Positions 50,581-64,000 of a DNA stretch of 64,000 bases are shown piece after piece. Source of the stretch: Amoebidium appalachense (taxonomy: Eukaryota > Ichthyosporea); assembly GCA_963693365.1 (NCBI GenBank), contig CAVNZM010000002.1:15500001-15564000 (forward strand), in the 5' to 3' direction. A program made the position numbers and the translations under genes. Positions within the stretch are counted from its first letter, which is position 1. Every line of letters starts with the position of its first letter. The notes beneath the pieces were generated by a model, which was not told the DNA's origin, searched no databases, and saw nothing but the letters and a program-made list of their open reading frames with translations.

Positions 50581-51807
50581 ACCCCCCACCCCCCACCCCC
50601 TCTCCAAACTCACATTGCAAGCCACGTGCTGCACCCACCCAAAAAGCCTTCGACCGATTTGCCCACCCATTTACCCATCTGCCCAACTTGATACGGTGCA
50701 CAAGCATACATGCGCCGCATGCTCTAGCCCCCCCCCCCCCCCCCCCCCCCCCCCCGCCCTCCGTGCGCATATGCACAGCACACGCACACACACACGCGCA
50801 CATACACACACACACACATACACACACACACAAGCAAACACACACAATGGCGCACATGTCCCCCCTCCCCCCCCTCCCCCCACGCGATGGGCTCATGATA
50901 ATGCATTTTGCATGTAGTTTTTCTTTGGTAGGATCCGTATTGTGTTTTCCGTCGTGAATGTCTACTTTATACTCTAACACATTCTAACCCTCCGCCCCTC
51001 CATTTATCCCCCCCCCCCCCCCTCCCTCTCTCTCTCTCTCCCCCCCCCCCCCCCCCCCCCCCCCTCGCGGGTCACTTTTTTCTTACCATTATGTGCTAGG
51101 GCCTGTCGTACCATGGCTACGTCGAGGTCAAGTGGGCCAAGATCCAGGGCCAGATACAGGCCAAGATGGATCTCAACAAGGATGGCAAGGTCGATAGGGA
51201 AGACATCAGGCACCTGTTGAGTATGTGCATGCTTGTTTTGTGTGTGTGCGGGGGGGGGGTTAGTTATGGGTCTGTGGAGAAATACGGGGGGAGGGGGGGG
51301 GGGGAGGAGGGAGGTGGGGGGGCTCTGGTCGATGGGGCGGGGGCAGGGCGTGGGGGGTTGGGGGGTGAAAGGGGGGGGGGGGGGGGGGGGGGGTTGGATG
51401 AGCCATTGGGGGGGGGGGGGGGGGGGGGGATTCCGAAAACAATGAAAAGAAAGGATATGATTGTGATCGGCAATCTAGGATCTGCAAATGGGTGTTCCAA
51501 TGACTTTCTTTGCCTTTCTTTTCTCCCCTGTTCCCCCCGCTTGTTCCTGGCCAGGAAGAGAGTTTTTTTTACGAGCTTAAAGGTTTAATCTTACTCTGAC
51601 AATAGTCTCTTTCACTTTGCTCCCGCCCAAATATGGCTTGTACTGTCACTGCCTCGCCTGTTAAGGTATGCAGTGTGTGTTTTGATTGGCCAGTTTGAAT
51701 CTGATAACACACTTCATGCAGAGAACTTCTTCGAGCTGGCCACATATGGTCTTCCTTCCAGCGCGGGGTTTGCTGGCGGCTTCTATCTGGGGTTTGGCTG
51801 GGCATAG
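43999..51807 (+). CDS. FUN14-domain mitochondrial membrane protein, seven exons, 234 aa
   Basis: Exons are 43999-44116, 46004-46085, 48874-48986, 49291-49407, 50434-50501, 51100-51220 and 51722-51807. All phases agree, giving 705 nt with stop. The first exon encodes a basic, Ala/Arg/Ser-rich leader ([19 protein letters not shown]...) like a mitochondrial targeting signal. Exon 3 adds a membrane helix ([17 protein letters not shown]). Exons 4-7 form the FUN14 domain: [25 protein letters not shown], a hydrophobic helix ([14 protein letters not shown]), GYVEVKW, and the closing glycine-rich helix [18 protein letters not shown]. Between them [12 protein letters not shown] matches an EF-hand calcium loop. 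FUN14 proteins sit in the mitochondrial outer membrane; human FUNDC1 is a mitophagy receptor. Exons 4-7 are firm; exons 1-3 rest on phase and splice-site fit, and the exon 3 donor (G|GTCCTA) is weak. Confidence 0.85.
44117..46003 (+). repeat. FUN14 intron 1: C-runs and (CA)n
   Basis: C-rich tracts begin within 25 bp of the donor, with (CCA)n at 44198-44229 and C-runs at about 44327-44360, 44665-44683, 45144-45170, 45541-45553, 45801-45823 and 45828-45870. No further exon was needed to keep the frame. Confidence 0.6.
46086..48873 (+). repeat. FUN14 intron 2: C/G-runs and a diverged poly-C-tailed repeat
   Basis: G-run near 46239-46259, C-runs near 46526-46545, 47157-47175, 47272-47300 and 48102-48190, a G-run at 48598-48621 and a C-run then A-run at 48703-48763. 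A diverged subfamily A repeat occupies about 47333-47503. A possible alternative exon at 48007-48045 ([13 protein letters not shown]) fits the incoming phase but would create a stop at the next junction, so it was not included. Confidence 0.5.
47333..47503 (+). repeat. Dispersed repeat, subfamily A, diverged, poly-C tailed (copy 5)
   Basis: AGTTGGGCTTTGTGCACCGG, GGTGAATGGGGAAATCCGGG and TACTATGGGTTACGT parallel the subfamily A sequence in the same order. A C-run follows at 47504-47533. Confidence 0.5.
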
Positions 51808-53303
<1,496 letters not shown>

Positions 53304-53474
53304 TTAGAGCATCAACAGGGGCGCCACTGCAGCAGCCAATGCAGCCACCATGCAGGGCATGGGGGTCAGCCCGCTGGCGGCACTGAACATGAAGGACGTT
53401 TGGAGGCCTAAGCGGATACATTGGCCATACTTGGCTTCCACTCCAAGCTCGGCCCATTCGGCCTTGACATCACT
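53304..53474 (-). CDS. 3' exon of a GPI-type secreted cysteine-rich protein (copy 1)
   Basis: An acceptor (catttacgtgcag|AGT) opens 56 codons to a stop at 53304-53306. The sequence (DVKAEWAELGVEAKYGQC...FMFSAASGLTPMPCMVAALAAAVAPLLML) aligns with the last exon of the gene at 56339-57290. It ends in a small-residue patch followed by a hydrophobic tail without charged residues, the form of a GPI-anchor attachment signal. It lies 3' of the signal-peptide exon at 54350-54614, in the same order as in copy 2. The phase of the only strong donor of that exon (G|GTATGT, phase 1) does not fit this acceptor, so the link is inferred and this copy might be degraded. Confidence 0.5.
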   Translation of the reverse strand, partial: SDVKAEWAELGVEAKYGQCIRLGLQTSFMFSAASGLTPMPCMVAALAAAVAPLLML

Positions 53475-53589
53475 CTGCACGTAAATGTATTTTCCAATGA
53501 GAGTCATGAAGGAGAAGAAGGAGAAGAGGTAGGTGGGTGGCGGGGAGAAGGCCTGGTGATCACTGAGAGAGGGGAGCCGGGGGGCCGCA

Positions 53590-53590
<1 letters not shown>

Positions 53591-53632
<42 letters not shown>
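53591..53632. repeat. 42-bp pure G-run
   Basis: An uninterrupted G-tract upstream (in minus sense) of the exon at 53304-53474; the paralogous intron at 56663-56706 has a 44-bp G-tract in a corresponding place. Confidence 0.85.
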
Positions 53633-53728
53633 CTGACTAGACGGCGTAAAGCCCAGTGTTACGTATTTCGTTCACCTAAAAAGACGTTACGAGGGGGCCA
53701 GGCCTACGTATTATGAAACACATCATGG

Positions 53729-53935
53729 ATATCTAGATGCGTTTTTTATTTTATATTTTATCCCGTTTTGTTCCCGGAGGTACCCCTAGGGGCCCTCAGG
53801 GGGAACTACCGTCTTCCCCCCAGCACCGACAGTACTCTAGCTTGGGTGGTACAATGCTATTAGCTAAAACTAACACACCTATAACAGTCCTAACTATATG
53901 TACACACTTTGCCCAGGGTATCATATCTAGATGTG
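53729..53935 (-). mobile_element. Very short LINE 3' end with 13-bp target-site duplication
   Basis: On the minus strand 53922-53742 (181 bp) ends like the LINE at 8377: GGGGGAAGACGGTAGT, a hairpin, CCGGGAACAAAACGGGATAA and an A-rich tail. It is flanked by ATATCTAGATG(C/T)G at 53729-53741 and 53923-53935. It falls in what would be the intron of the cysteine-rich gene copy 1. Confidence 0.75.
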
Positions 53936-54197
53936 TGATATGTTGACATACCTATGTATGCCTGAGAACAACAAATGGCCGTCACCGTGGACACCGTCAC
54001 CGTGACGGGGATATTATATATTATGAAATCACTGCATATTCCTACTTTTTTTGTTGTTTTAATATGCATGCAAGGGCTTCAACTCGTCGGACCGAAAATC
54101 CCAAATTGATCATGAACCACCATGAAGATGAGAACGTGAGCAATGATTAAAACTGTCAGTATGCATATATAAACCAAACAAAAAAGTAGGAATATGG
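53936..54197. other. AT-rich non-coding sequence
   Basis: Unique sequence between the LINE tail and the 54.2-kb frame; probably intronic. Nothing recognised. Confidence 0.4.
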
Positions 54198-54614
54198 CTA
54201 TTTTGTTAACGATTTAACATATAACATTAAATACAACACAGACCTCCACACAAAACACACCGAGGCCGGGCAGCCAAACAATGCGAAGTCATAGCTATAA
54301 CCTAGCTCTAGATCTGTTCTGAATTTTCGTTCATGACACCGAGTTTCAATATTATGAAACATACCGTACATGGCCTTGGGGCACGATGGACCTGAGCAAT
54401 TTTCGCTATCACTGCAAATGTACACGGCCATGCCGTGTGCTTTTGCTGATGTTCCTCCAGTAGCCATACAATGGCCTTCATCCACGGTCATTTTCGATCC
54501 TGTGCTGCAGTCCCTGCTTCCACACCACATGACCAACGCACAATCTGCCGGCCAGGCTGCCAGAGTGAGGGCTATTGCCACCAAGAGGAGACGAATTCGA
54601 AGAAAGGAGGCCAT
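54198..54614 (-). CDS. Secreted small cysteine-rich protein (copy 1), signal-peptide exon
   Basis: The ATG at 54614 opens a signal peptide (MASFLRIRLLLVAIALTLAAWPADC). A compact cysteine domain follows: ALVMWCGSRDCSTG, DEGHC, VYICSDSENCSGPSC. This closely parallels the gene starting at 57290. After residue about 85 the similarity stops; the open frame runs to a stop at 54198 but probably contains a donor (TACG|GTATGT) near 54348, with the C-terminal exon at 53304-53474. A TATA-like GGTATATAC lies about 60 bp upstream (54675-54682). The six shared cysteines (five here, one in the later exon) could form three disulfides. The function is unknown; a surface protein is inferred from the signal peptide and the GPI-like tail of the presumed last exon. 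Confidence 0.6.
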   Translation of the reverse strand: MASFLRIRLLLVAIALTLAAWPADCALVMWCGSRDCSTGSKMTVDEGHCMATGGTSAKAHGMAVYICSDSENCSGPSCPKAMYGMFHNIETRCHERKFRTDLELGYSYDFALFGCPASVCFVWRSVLYLMLYVKSLTK

Positions 54615-54683
54615 TTTGTGATTCTTCCTATGAGTTAACGTTGGGTGAGCGATTAGCAGGATTATTAATGATTGTATATACCG

Positions 54684-55112
54684 GGTATAGTAATAACCCA
54701 TGCGCGTTATAGCCGAGGCCGTGGTGTCATGAATCATATGAACGGTGCCCGGACGTTCATTAGTTCAATGGGAAACCCTAATTAAACTCCCTACACCACA
54801 GCAACAAGACGTGCACACGCGCACACACTTCTATGCATGCACAAAGCACTAAGAAACAATAATAACTTTTCTTCAGCATGCGCAGCACGAACTTGCTGCT
54901 ACACGCCAGCTTGATGCCTTAATTAGCCACGCACGTGCACGATACATAGCAAGAGCTAGCAGGGACGGTATACTATGACACAACGACACTCACAAGCACA
55001 AGCAAATACACGTGCACATGTACACGTACATGCGCGCACACAGAGATAATCAGTCCAACCATTACATGCCCGTTGTCCTATTGTTAGACCAAGATATGAC
55101 ATTCCATATTAT
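54684..55112. other. Intergenic, unique sequence
   Basis: Unique sequence rich in short CACGTG/ACGTGCAC-like words near 54935 and 55010; no gene or repeat recognised. Confidence 0.4.
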
Positions 55113-55350
55113 TTGACCCTGGGTCACCCCCGGCTAGGTGTTGGTTGAATTGAGTTTGCTCAATCCCCACTAGCGTGACTGCGGCAACCCCGTGGGCTGA
55201 GAATTGCCAGAATATGTAGTGACAGTCGGGATTACATATCCTGACTTATAGTTGCAATATGTAGAGAGTACATTCGTGTGTCTACTGTGGAAGGTGTTAG
55301 CTCCCCTTAGGCAGTGCCTCCGGGAGTGAAACGGGATAAAAAAAATAAAA
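55113..55350 (+). mobile_element. 5'-truncated SINE (copy 3)
   Basis: GACCCTGGGTCACCCCCGGC, CCCCACTAGCG and the tail AGGCAGTGCCTCCGGGAGTG-AAACGGGATAAAA match the 3' half of the SINE at 9736-10287 in opposite orientation. The tRNA-like head is missing and an A-rich tail is present. No clear target-site duplication was found. Confidence 0.7.
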
Positions 55351-56338
<988 letters not shown>

Positions 56339-56660
56339 CTAGAGCATCCACAGGGCCGTGACTGCAGCAGCCACTGCAGCCACCATCCAGGGCATGGGGG
56401 CCAGCCCTGTGGCGGCACTGAACATGATAGACTTTCCTGCGGCATAATAGGGAAAGCATTTGCCGGACTTGATTTCCACTCCGAGCTGCGCGGCCAAGGC
56501 CTTCAAATCGAACTGCGCGTGCAATGAGATCCAATTAGTCCTCGGAAGAAGTAGGGCCGGGGCCCCCGGGAATGGGGGGTGGATCCATGGAAGTGGGGAG
56601 GGGGGGCCGGCTGGGGACTTGGAAGGAGGATGGGGGATGGAGGGGGGGGGCGGGTGGGTA

Positions 56661-56709
<49 letters not shown>

Positions 56710-56874
56710 GGCCAACACATCCGATCGCGATGGCATGAGTATTATTATCGTGCAACCGTTCCATTGAACTTCCAAGATAACGAGTAGCTGGGCGGGTATG
56801 CAAATGAGGGGTGTGCAAGCACAACAAATTTGCGAGCGCAAACACACACGCACACACGCACACACACACGCACA

Positions 56875-56905
<31 letters not shown>

Positions 56906-57290
56906 CACAGCTGTCTCACGTCGAGCTCTAGGGCAGGATCTCGGAGCTGTATACTGGACAATGCTATCCAGAAAACTTGAATATGCAGTACTGTTTAATT
57001 AAATATAATTTCAATCTACCAACCCATGGTTAGTCTGTGAGCGGGTTGACATATACCTCCTTGCAACTGGAGCCCGAGCAGTTTGCATCTTCTGGGCAGA
57101 TGTAAAATGTCAAGCCACTAAGTTTCATCGAACCGCCATCTTCAGACACACACTGGCCATCCTCCAAGGTAGACTTCTTGCCCGTGCTGCAGTCCGTGCT
57201 CTCCGCCCACATGACCAACGACCCGGTCGCAGAGCAAGCAGCAAGAATGAGGGCAAATGCCACCAAAAACAGGCGAAGGGCGGAGGCCAT
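56339..57290 (-). CDS. Secreted small cysteine-rich protein with GPI-type tail (copy 2), two exons
   Basis: Exon 1 is 57290-57057 and exon 2 is 56512-56339; donor GAG|GTATAT and acceptor cacgcgcag|TTC are both phase 0, giving 135 aa. A signal peptide (MASALRLFLVAFALILAACSATG) precedes a six-cysteine region: LVMWAESTDCSTGKK, DGQC, FYICPEDANCSGSSCKE, then KSGKC in exon 2. The last 25 residues (FSAATGLAPMPWMV... to ALWML) form a small-residue site followed by an uncharged hydrophobic tail, as in GPI-anchored proteins. The gene is duplicated at 53304-54614. The spacing of cysteines slightly recalls small disulfide-rich surface domains, but I do not recognise the family. Inverted and direct CCAAT boxes at 57449-57453 and 57466-57470 mark the promoter. 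Without the splice the frame would end at NPLTD, 86 aa, lacking the anchor signal. Confidence 0.65.
56663..56706. repeat. 44-bp pure G-run in the intron of copy 2
   Basis: Uninterrupted G-tract (C-tract in transcript sense) within the intron 57056-56513, matched by a similar run in copy 1. A (CA/CG)n stretch lies at 56845-56906. Confidence 0.8.
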
Positions 57291-57448
57291 TTTTCTCGTT
57301 CCTCTTTTATCTGTGTGGTTTAGTGCGTAGTTAGGGTGTATAATGGTACCCTGTGTATGTTGTAGTCGAGGGAGTGCAGAAGGTTGGGCGGGAGGTGCAT
57401 CCTTTTATCAGGCTGAGTTTTGACAGTGACCTCTTCACCTGGACGGTG

Positions 57449-57470
57449 ATTGGATGCGCTGTAAACCAAT
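57449..57470. promoter_or_regulatory. Paired CCAAT boxes upstream of copy 2
   Basis: ATTGG at 57449-57453 and CCAAT at 57466-57470 lie head-to-head about 160-180 bp upstream of the ATG (minus strand). Confidence 0.4.
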
Positions 57471-57699
57471 CAGCACGCCAGATTTATCATGACACGGCAG
57501 GGGTTGAAATAAGGTGTTGGGGCGTGTAGCGCTATGAGGCAAAGTAATATCCCCACATAACAGGTGCATATGTTCCTATTTTTTCCCTTTCCCTCCTTTT
57601 ATTTTCCCCTCCATAGAAAATTAGGTTTTTTTGGCGGGGGTGCTGGAAAGGTGTTCGGATGGTTGTTTAACGGTTTGAAAAGGCTGATCGGGTCCAAAT

Positions 57700-58260
57700 T
57701 TGCAAAAAATACGAAGCCCTGGGTTTGGAAACAGCGGGGCGGTGGTGAGCTGTGAAATGAGCTCTTCTTCACGGAGAAGTGTCCCTCAACTTACAAATAA
57801 TGGGGTTCTGCTGAAGTCTGGGATGATAGCCCCACACATATATGTGTACAACTATATTGTGTTTGAGTTATTACGGGTAACGCTCCCAGGCCACGCGTCT
57901 GGCAACCAGTTCCTTTTCGAGAGGGCTCGCGGTATGTACCTAATCCGGGAAATTTCGCGCCAGCAGTATATGATCATGATGAGCCACTCAGTGGCAGTCA
58001 CAAATTGGCGCCTACAATTGTGCTGCAAAAAGCACTTGTCCCCTTTGGTCCTGACGACCTTCGGCTATGGTGTGCGCGTCAAGCCTACTATGTGTATTAT
58101 TCTCTTTGCCTCGAGCAAACAGCGTAAACCCCATATAACATGCATGTGCCAAACAAGAACTTTCAAGAGAGAGAGAGAGGCTCAGTTCAAGGTGCGCTGT
58201 TTTGGCCCTCGGCCTCGGGACCCGGCGTTGCCGCGTAGGATCGACGATATGAAACTCGAT
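57700..58260 (+). pseudogene. Possible retroelement-derived frame sharing a word with the RT pseudogene
   Basis: An open plus-strand frame of ordinary composition (for example LPGHASGNQFLFERARGMYL, ASSKQRKPHITCMC) runs into the CA repeat at 58350. The segment at 58105-58133 matches 38019-38047 of the reverse-transcriptase pseudogene in 27 of 29 bases; both translate to FASSKQRKP in one frame. No catalytic motif is seen, so this may be a second decayed fragment of the same element or a chance conserved piece. Confidence 0.3.
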
Positions 58261-60264
<2,004 letters not shown>

Positions 60265-60439
60265 ATTCTGCAAAAGCAGAATCAATCTGGTAAAAGCAGA
60301 GTTATTCTGCAAAATCAGAATCAATCTGCTAAAAGCACAATCACCCTGCAAACAGCACAATCAATCTGCCAAAAGCAGAATCAATCTGCTAAAAGCAGAA
60401 TCATTCTGCAAAAAGCAGAACGATTCTGCTAACAGCAGA

Positions 60440-60448
<9 letters not shown>
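60265..60448. repeat. Tandem array of nine 20-bp hairpin units
   Basis: The unit is close to ATCTGCTAAAAGCAGAATCA. Most units contain TCTGC-N4/5-GCAGA, so each can fold into a 5-7 bp hairpin with an A-rich loop (best: ATTCTGC AAAA GCAGAAT). The array interrupts an open frame, but a 20-bp period would shift the reading frame at each unit, so it is unlikely to code for a repeat peptide. Confidence 0.8.
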
Positions 60449-61069
<621 letters not shown>

Positions 61070-61976
61070 TGATACAGGTTGGTTGCCAGCTAGATGGGTA
61101 ACTTTTTTTTTTTTGTGCTTTGAATACAATACGTGCTAATGCTTGCAACTTCGCTTTGATTAAAACAATGTTGACAATGTCGAGGTTTGCACCTTTTGAT
61201 ACAGTGCAAGTCGTACTTCTTCGCTTTTTACCCAGGTATGCGTTCTAAGTTACTTACGGTACGTACACTTAAAATGTCGAGCCTTTAGCTAAGTTATACG
61301 GCCCCGAACAGACTTCACGAGTTCCTTGGATATACAGATCGATGACTCCATGATCAAACTGCTATAGCGCATATGATGGCAGCAACACTGATCATCTTGT
61401 CTAATTTGACATTCACCTCAGTGTGCCTCCCCCCTCCCCCCCCCCCCCCCCCCCCCTCCCCCCCTCCCCCCGGCCCGGGCCCCCTCGGGCAGGCTTCCAG
61501 TACCCAGGAAGCTCCTGCATGTCTTCCCTCCTTGCCCGCTTTCAATAGTCGGGCCCCCTACAAAAGGAAAAAGTGACACAAAAGAAAAGAAATCTGTACG
61601 TTTGGCAAACCCTGCAAGGCATCAATCTACAGTATATCATCGAATATATACACGTACACGATGTACACACATGCCCCCATTGTTGCAACGCGTACGGGGC
61701 ACCCACGAGTACCCGCATTCACGCGTGATTACGATACATACGTTTAATCAACACTTCGTGCACACAAAAAACCTGGGGAATTATTAAACAAGCCTTGTTA
61801 TTCTTAGACTAGTGCACTTCAAGCAGGCTGCCTTGCACATCCAGCCACACTGGTGGTCTTACTCGGTTTTATATCCAAGCACCTAAAGATGTAAACCTAT
61901 GATTAATGGATTAACTGTGTATACCCATACACCTGTGGTTTAAAAGCGTGTGTGACAATTTTTCCTGGCACAGAGC

Positions 61977-62010
<34 letters not shown>

Positions 62011-62011
62011 G

Positions 62012-62049
<38 letters not shown>

Positions 62050-62072
62050 CTCTCTCTTTTTTTTTCCTCCCC

Positions 62073-62145
<73 letters not shown>

Positions 62146-62820
62146 CGCTCTCTCTCTCTCTCTTATGCCACACACACCACGTACGCGCTTCTCGACTGTC
62201 ACCGCCTCCACGATAATTATTCAAATGTGCCCATGTTCATTTTGTGGATCCCATCCATGTTCATGGTGCCGTGGTTGTGTTGAACGTGATACTTGTGCTA
62301 CATTTTTGTTTATTTTTCAGGCCACCTAAATACATCTCCTCATGATAATGATTATTACACATGTGTTGCACACACACACACACTTCTCACCTCACCATAC
62401 CCTACAGAGCATTTCACCACCATCCACATTATACTCATCATGGGCGAATCTATCACCTCTGCCCTTTGTCTTTGCTTTTGTGAACACTTGTGTCCCAGAT
62501 CCATCCGCGAGGTGGCCCCCCCTCCCCACCTCCCCTTCTCCCCCCCCCCCCCCCCCCCCCTCTGCCCTCCGGACCCGGCACGGGGTTAACTAAAATGGGG
62601 CAGGGGGGGGGAGGGGAGGGGGGGGGGGGGGAGAGAGAGAGAGATACTAGCTAAAAATCGAAGAAGCAAGAAAGTCAAAGGGGAAACTGCGCAGAAACGA
62701 CGTGTTCAGGGAGGGAACAGAAGGGGTAGCTCCTGAGTGAGAGCAGAAGGGGAGGGGGGTGGGGGTGGGATTGGCCATCGGGAGGGAGGGGGAGGGGGGG
62801 GGGGGGGGGGGGGGGGGGGG
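61070..62820. repeat. Intergenic: C-runs, (CA)n, (CT)n; no gene seen
   Basis: Unique sequence to 61425, C-run 61438-61456, unique to 61970, then (CA)n 61978-62009 and (CT)n 62014-62044 and 62083-62143 separated by a C-run. A C-run lies at 62540-62560. G-runs lie at 62606-62631 and 62791-62820. The short frames here are not convincing. Confidence 0.6.
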
Positions 62821-62960
62821 ATGTTTACGTTAGAGGGTTGGAAATATGGAGGAGACAACAAAGAGCAACAGCAAAACGTCACAAAAGTGGGAAACCCCAA
62901 ATCAAACAATTTAAGCATGCAGGCAGAAGACACTTGAACAGAGCCCATCATCAGGGGGGT
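62821..62960 (-). repeat. Dispersed repeat, subfamily B, poly-C tailed (copy 3)
   Basis: Reverse complement of the subfamily B 3' half: GGTTGGAAATATGGAGGAGA, GGAAACCCCAAATCAAACAA and ACAGAGCCCATCATCAG. The tail is the G-run 62791-62820 on the plus strand. Confidence 0.75.
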
Positions 62961-63164
62961 TCGGGGGGTGGGATTGGGGGGGGGGGGTAATGGAAGAAAG
63001 GAGCCAAGAAGCAACAAGCGCCATTGCTGAGATGCAATGAAGCACTGCCATATAAATGCGTTGAAACATGTGGAGTTTAAAACTTCTAGGCCGCAGAGGA
63101 AGAGAACGGGCCAATGCAGGGCGGAGCAGCTTTTGGGGGTAGGGGGGTGGAAGGGGGGGGGGGG

Positions 63165-63470
63165 TTTGAATGCGTCAAAAAGTACGAAGTACACAAGAAC
63201 AAACGGATAACACGATGCAGAATGCAAGCCATACATAAAGAGTATGCATAATAAGCAGAGCCCATCCTCAGGGGGGGCCCACGTCATCCACAGTACCCGA
63301 GTTTCGACCTATTCCCCTCGTTAACGAAACCCAACTCAGATACTGTTTCACTTGAACATGAGTAGGTCACCCGTCTTGATCAGAGACGAGCAGGGTTGCT
63401 TATGCAGGCAAGGGCAGTGGGAAAGGCCGGGGGTTAAAGTTGCAGCAGTAAGCAGAAGCAAGAAAAATAT
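63165..63470 (-). repeat. Dispersed repeat, subfamily A, long copy, poly-C tailed (copy 6)
   Basis: Near-identical inverted copy of 29463-29760, extending 5' through GGGCAGTGGGAAAGGCCGGG and GTTAAAGTTGCAGCAG. The tail is the G-run at 63154-63164 on the plus strand. Confidence 0.8.
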
Positions 63471-63965
63471 AGATAGGAACTCAGGAGACGGGGCTTCTAG
63501 GAAGCTCCCCCGTCGATACCTAAGTCGATACTTCCCTGGCTAACATACTACACCAGCTGAAAAGAATGAAGTCCCGAAGGCCACAGAATTCGTAATCAGA
63601 GGGGAAAATATGAGATTTGACCCACGCCGCAGGGTAGTAACACGCTTACTAGGGCGGAACTTTATCGTCTTCGAACGGAAAGCTATGCCCCCGGATGTCA
63701 GCCGGAAATATGGTATCACCCATTGCTTTGGGCTTGAAAAAAGCCAAACCGATAGTCCGAGTTATGTTACGCCGGCGGGTAACATGCCGCATGGGTTCCA
63801 AGGGAGCTGTCGCCAACAGAGCGGTGTGTGCATGCGTGCGCGTAACGCAATGTGTGAAGTGTGTCTATAGCTATGAAAGGGGGTATGCAGAAGTGGACAG
63901 ATGAAGTGTGTGGAGAGAAAAACAGTAAGAAGAAAAGTAGACACCGGTATGTGCAACCCCGCACA

Positions 63966-64000
<35 letters not shown>
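63471..64000. other. Window end: unique sequence and (CA)n; no gene recognised
   Basis: About 480 bp of unique sequence with short competing frames on both strands and no clear motif, ending in (CA)n from 63968 that runs off the window. Confidence 0.4.

Noticed and set aside
62290-62590. Possible exon after an acceptor-like tttatttttcag near 62321
   Set aside because: No partner exon or domain; the frame dissolves into a C-run.

Overview
This is a window of eukaryotic nuclear DNA. Genes have GT-AG introns with consistent phases, TATA and CCAAT promoter elements, AATAAA signals, secretory and mitochondrial leader peptides, a prenylated Rab GTPase, an F-box protein, non-LTR retrotransposon remnants and a tRNA-derived SINE. 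No bacterial operon, Shine-Dalgarno site or CRISPR array is visible. The gene mix (Rab18, FUN14, F-box/LRR, secreted trypsin, 7TM protein) would fit a unicellular opisthokont or another protist, but the species cannot be named from sequence alone. The most striking compositional feature is the density of simple repeats: G- or C-runs of 20-60 bp every 1-2 kb, long (CA/TG)n and (GA/CT)n arrays, and occasional (CG)n. They generate many meaningless Pro/His/Arg/Gly-rich open frames, which I left out.

Layout. 0-6.5 kb: a secreted beta-helix protein (1442-2845) and a secreted trypsin (5689-6534), both intronless. 8.4-10.3 kb: a 5'-truncated LINE with a 16-bp target-site duplication, and a full-length tRNA-derived SINE with a perfect 14-bp duplication whose 3' tail matches the LINE tail. 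11.8-13.6 kb: a spliced seven-helix membrane protein. 16.8-18.2 kb: a paralogue of the first beta-helix protein. 21.5-25.4 kb (minus): an F-box/leucine-rich protein. 27.8-35.8 kb: a complete seven-exon Rab18 GTPase (211 aa), whose introns hold several dispersed repeats and a nested MITE. 36.9-38.3 kb: a decayed reverse transcriptase. 39.5-40.2 kb: a cysteine-rich protein of unknown family. 44.0-51.8 kb: a complete seven-exon FUN14-domain protein (234 aa) with an EF-hand-like loop. 53.3-57.3 kb (minus): a duplicated pair of small secreted cysteine-rich proteins with GPI-signal-like C-termini. 60.2-61.1 kb: a tandem array of 20-bp hairpins beside a possible membrane-protein exon. 62.8-63.5 kb: further dispersed repeats.

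The genes do not form an obvious pathway. Secretory or surface products are frequent: two beta-helix proteins, a trypsin, two GPI-type proteins and a 7TM protein. Rab18 (lipid droplet/ER), FUN14 (mitochondrial outer membrane) and the F-box protein are housekeeping types.

The observations most worth following are: dispersed repeats that all end in a poly-C tail (two subfamilies sharing a 5' half); LINE/SINE tail sharing; splice sites built from microsatellites, with GT/G-runs in the 5' half and CA/C-runs in the 3' half of two introns; and the paired secreted protein families.
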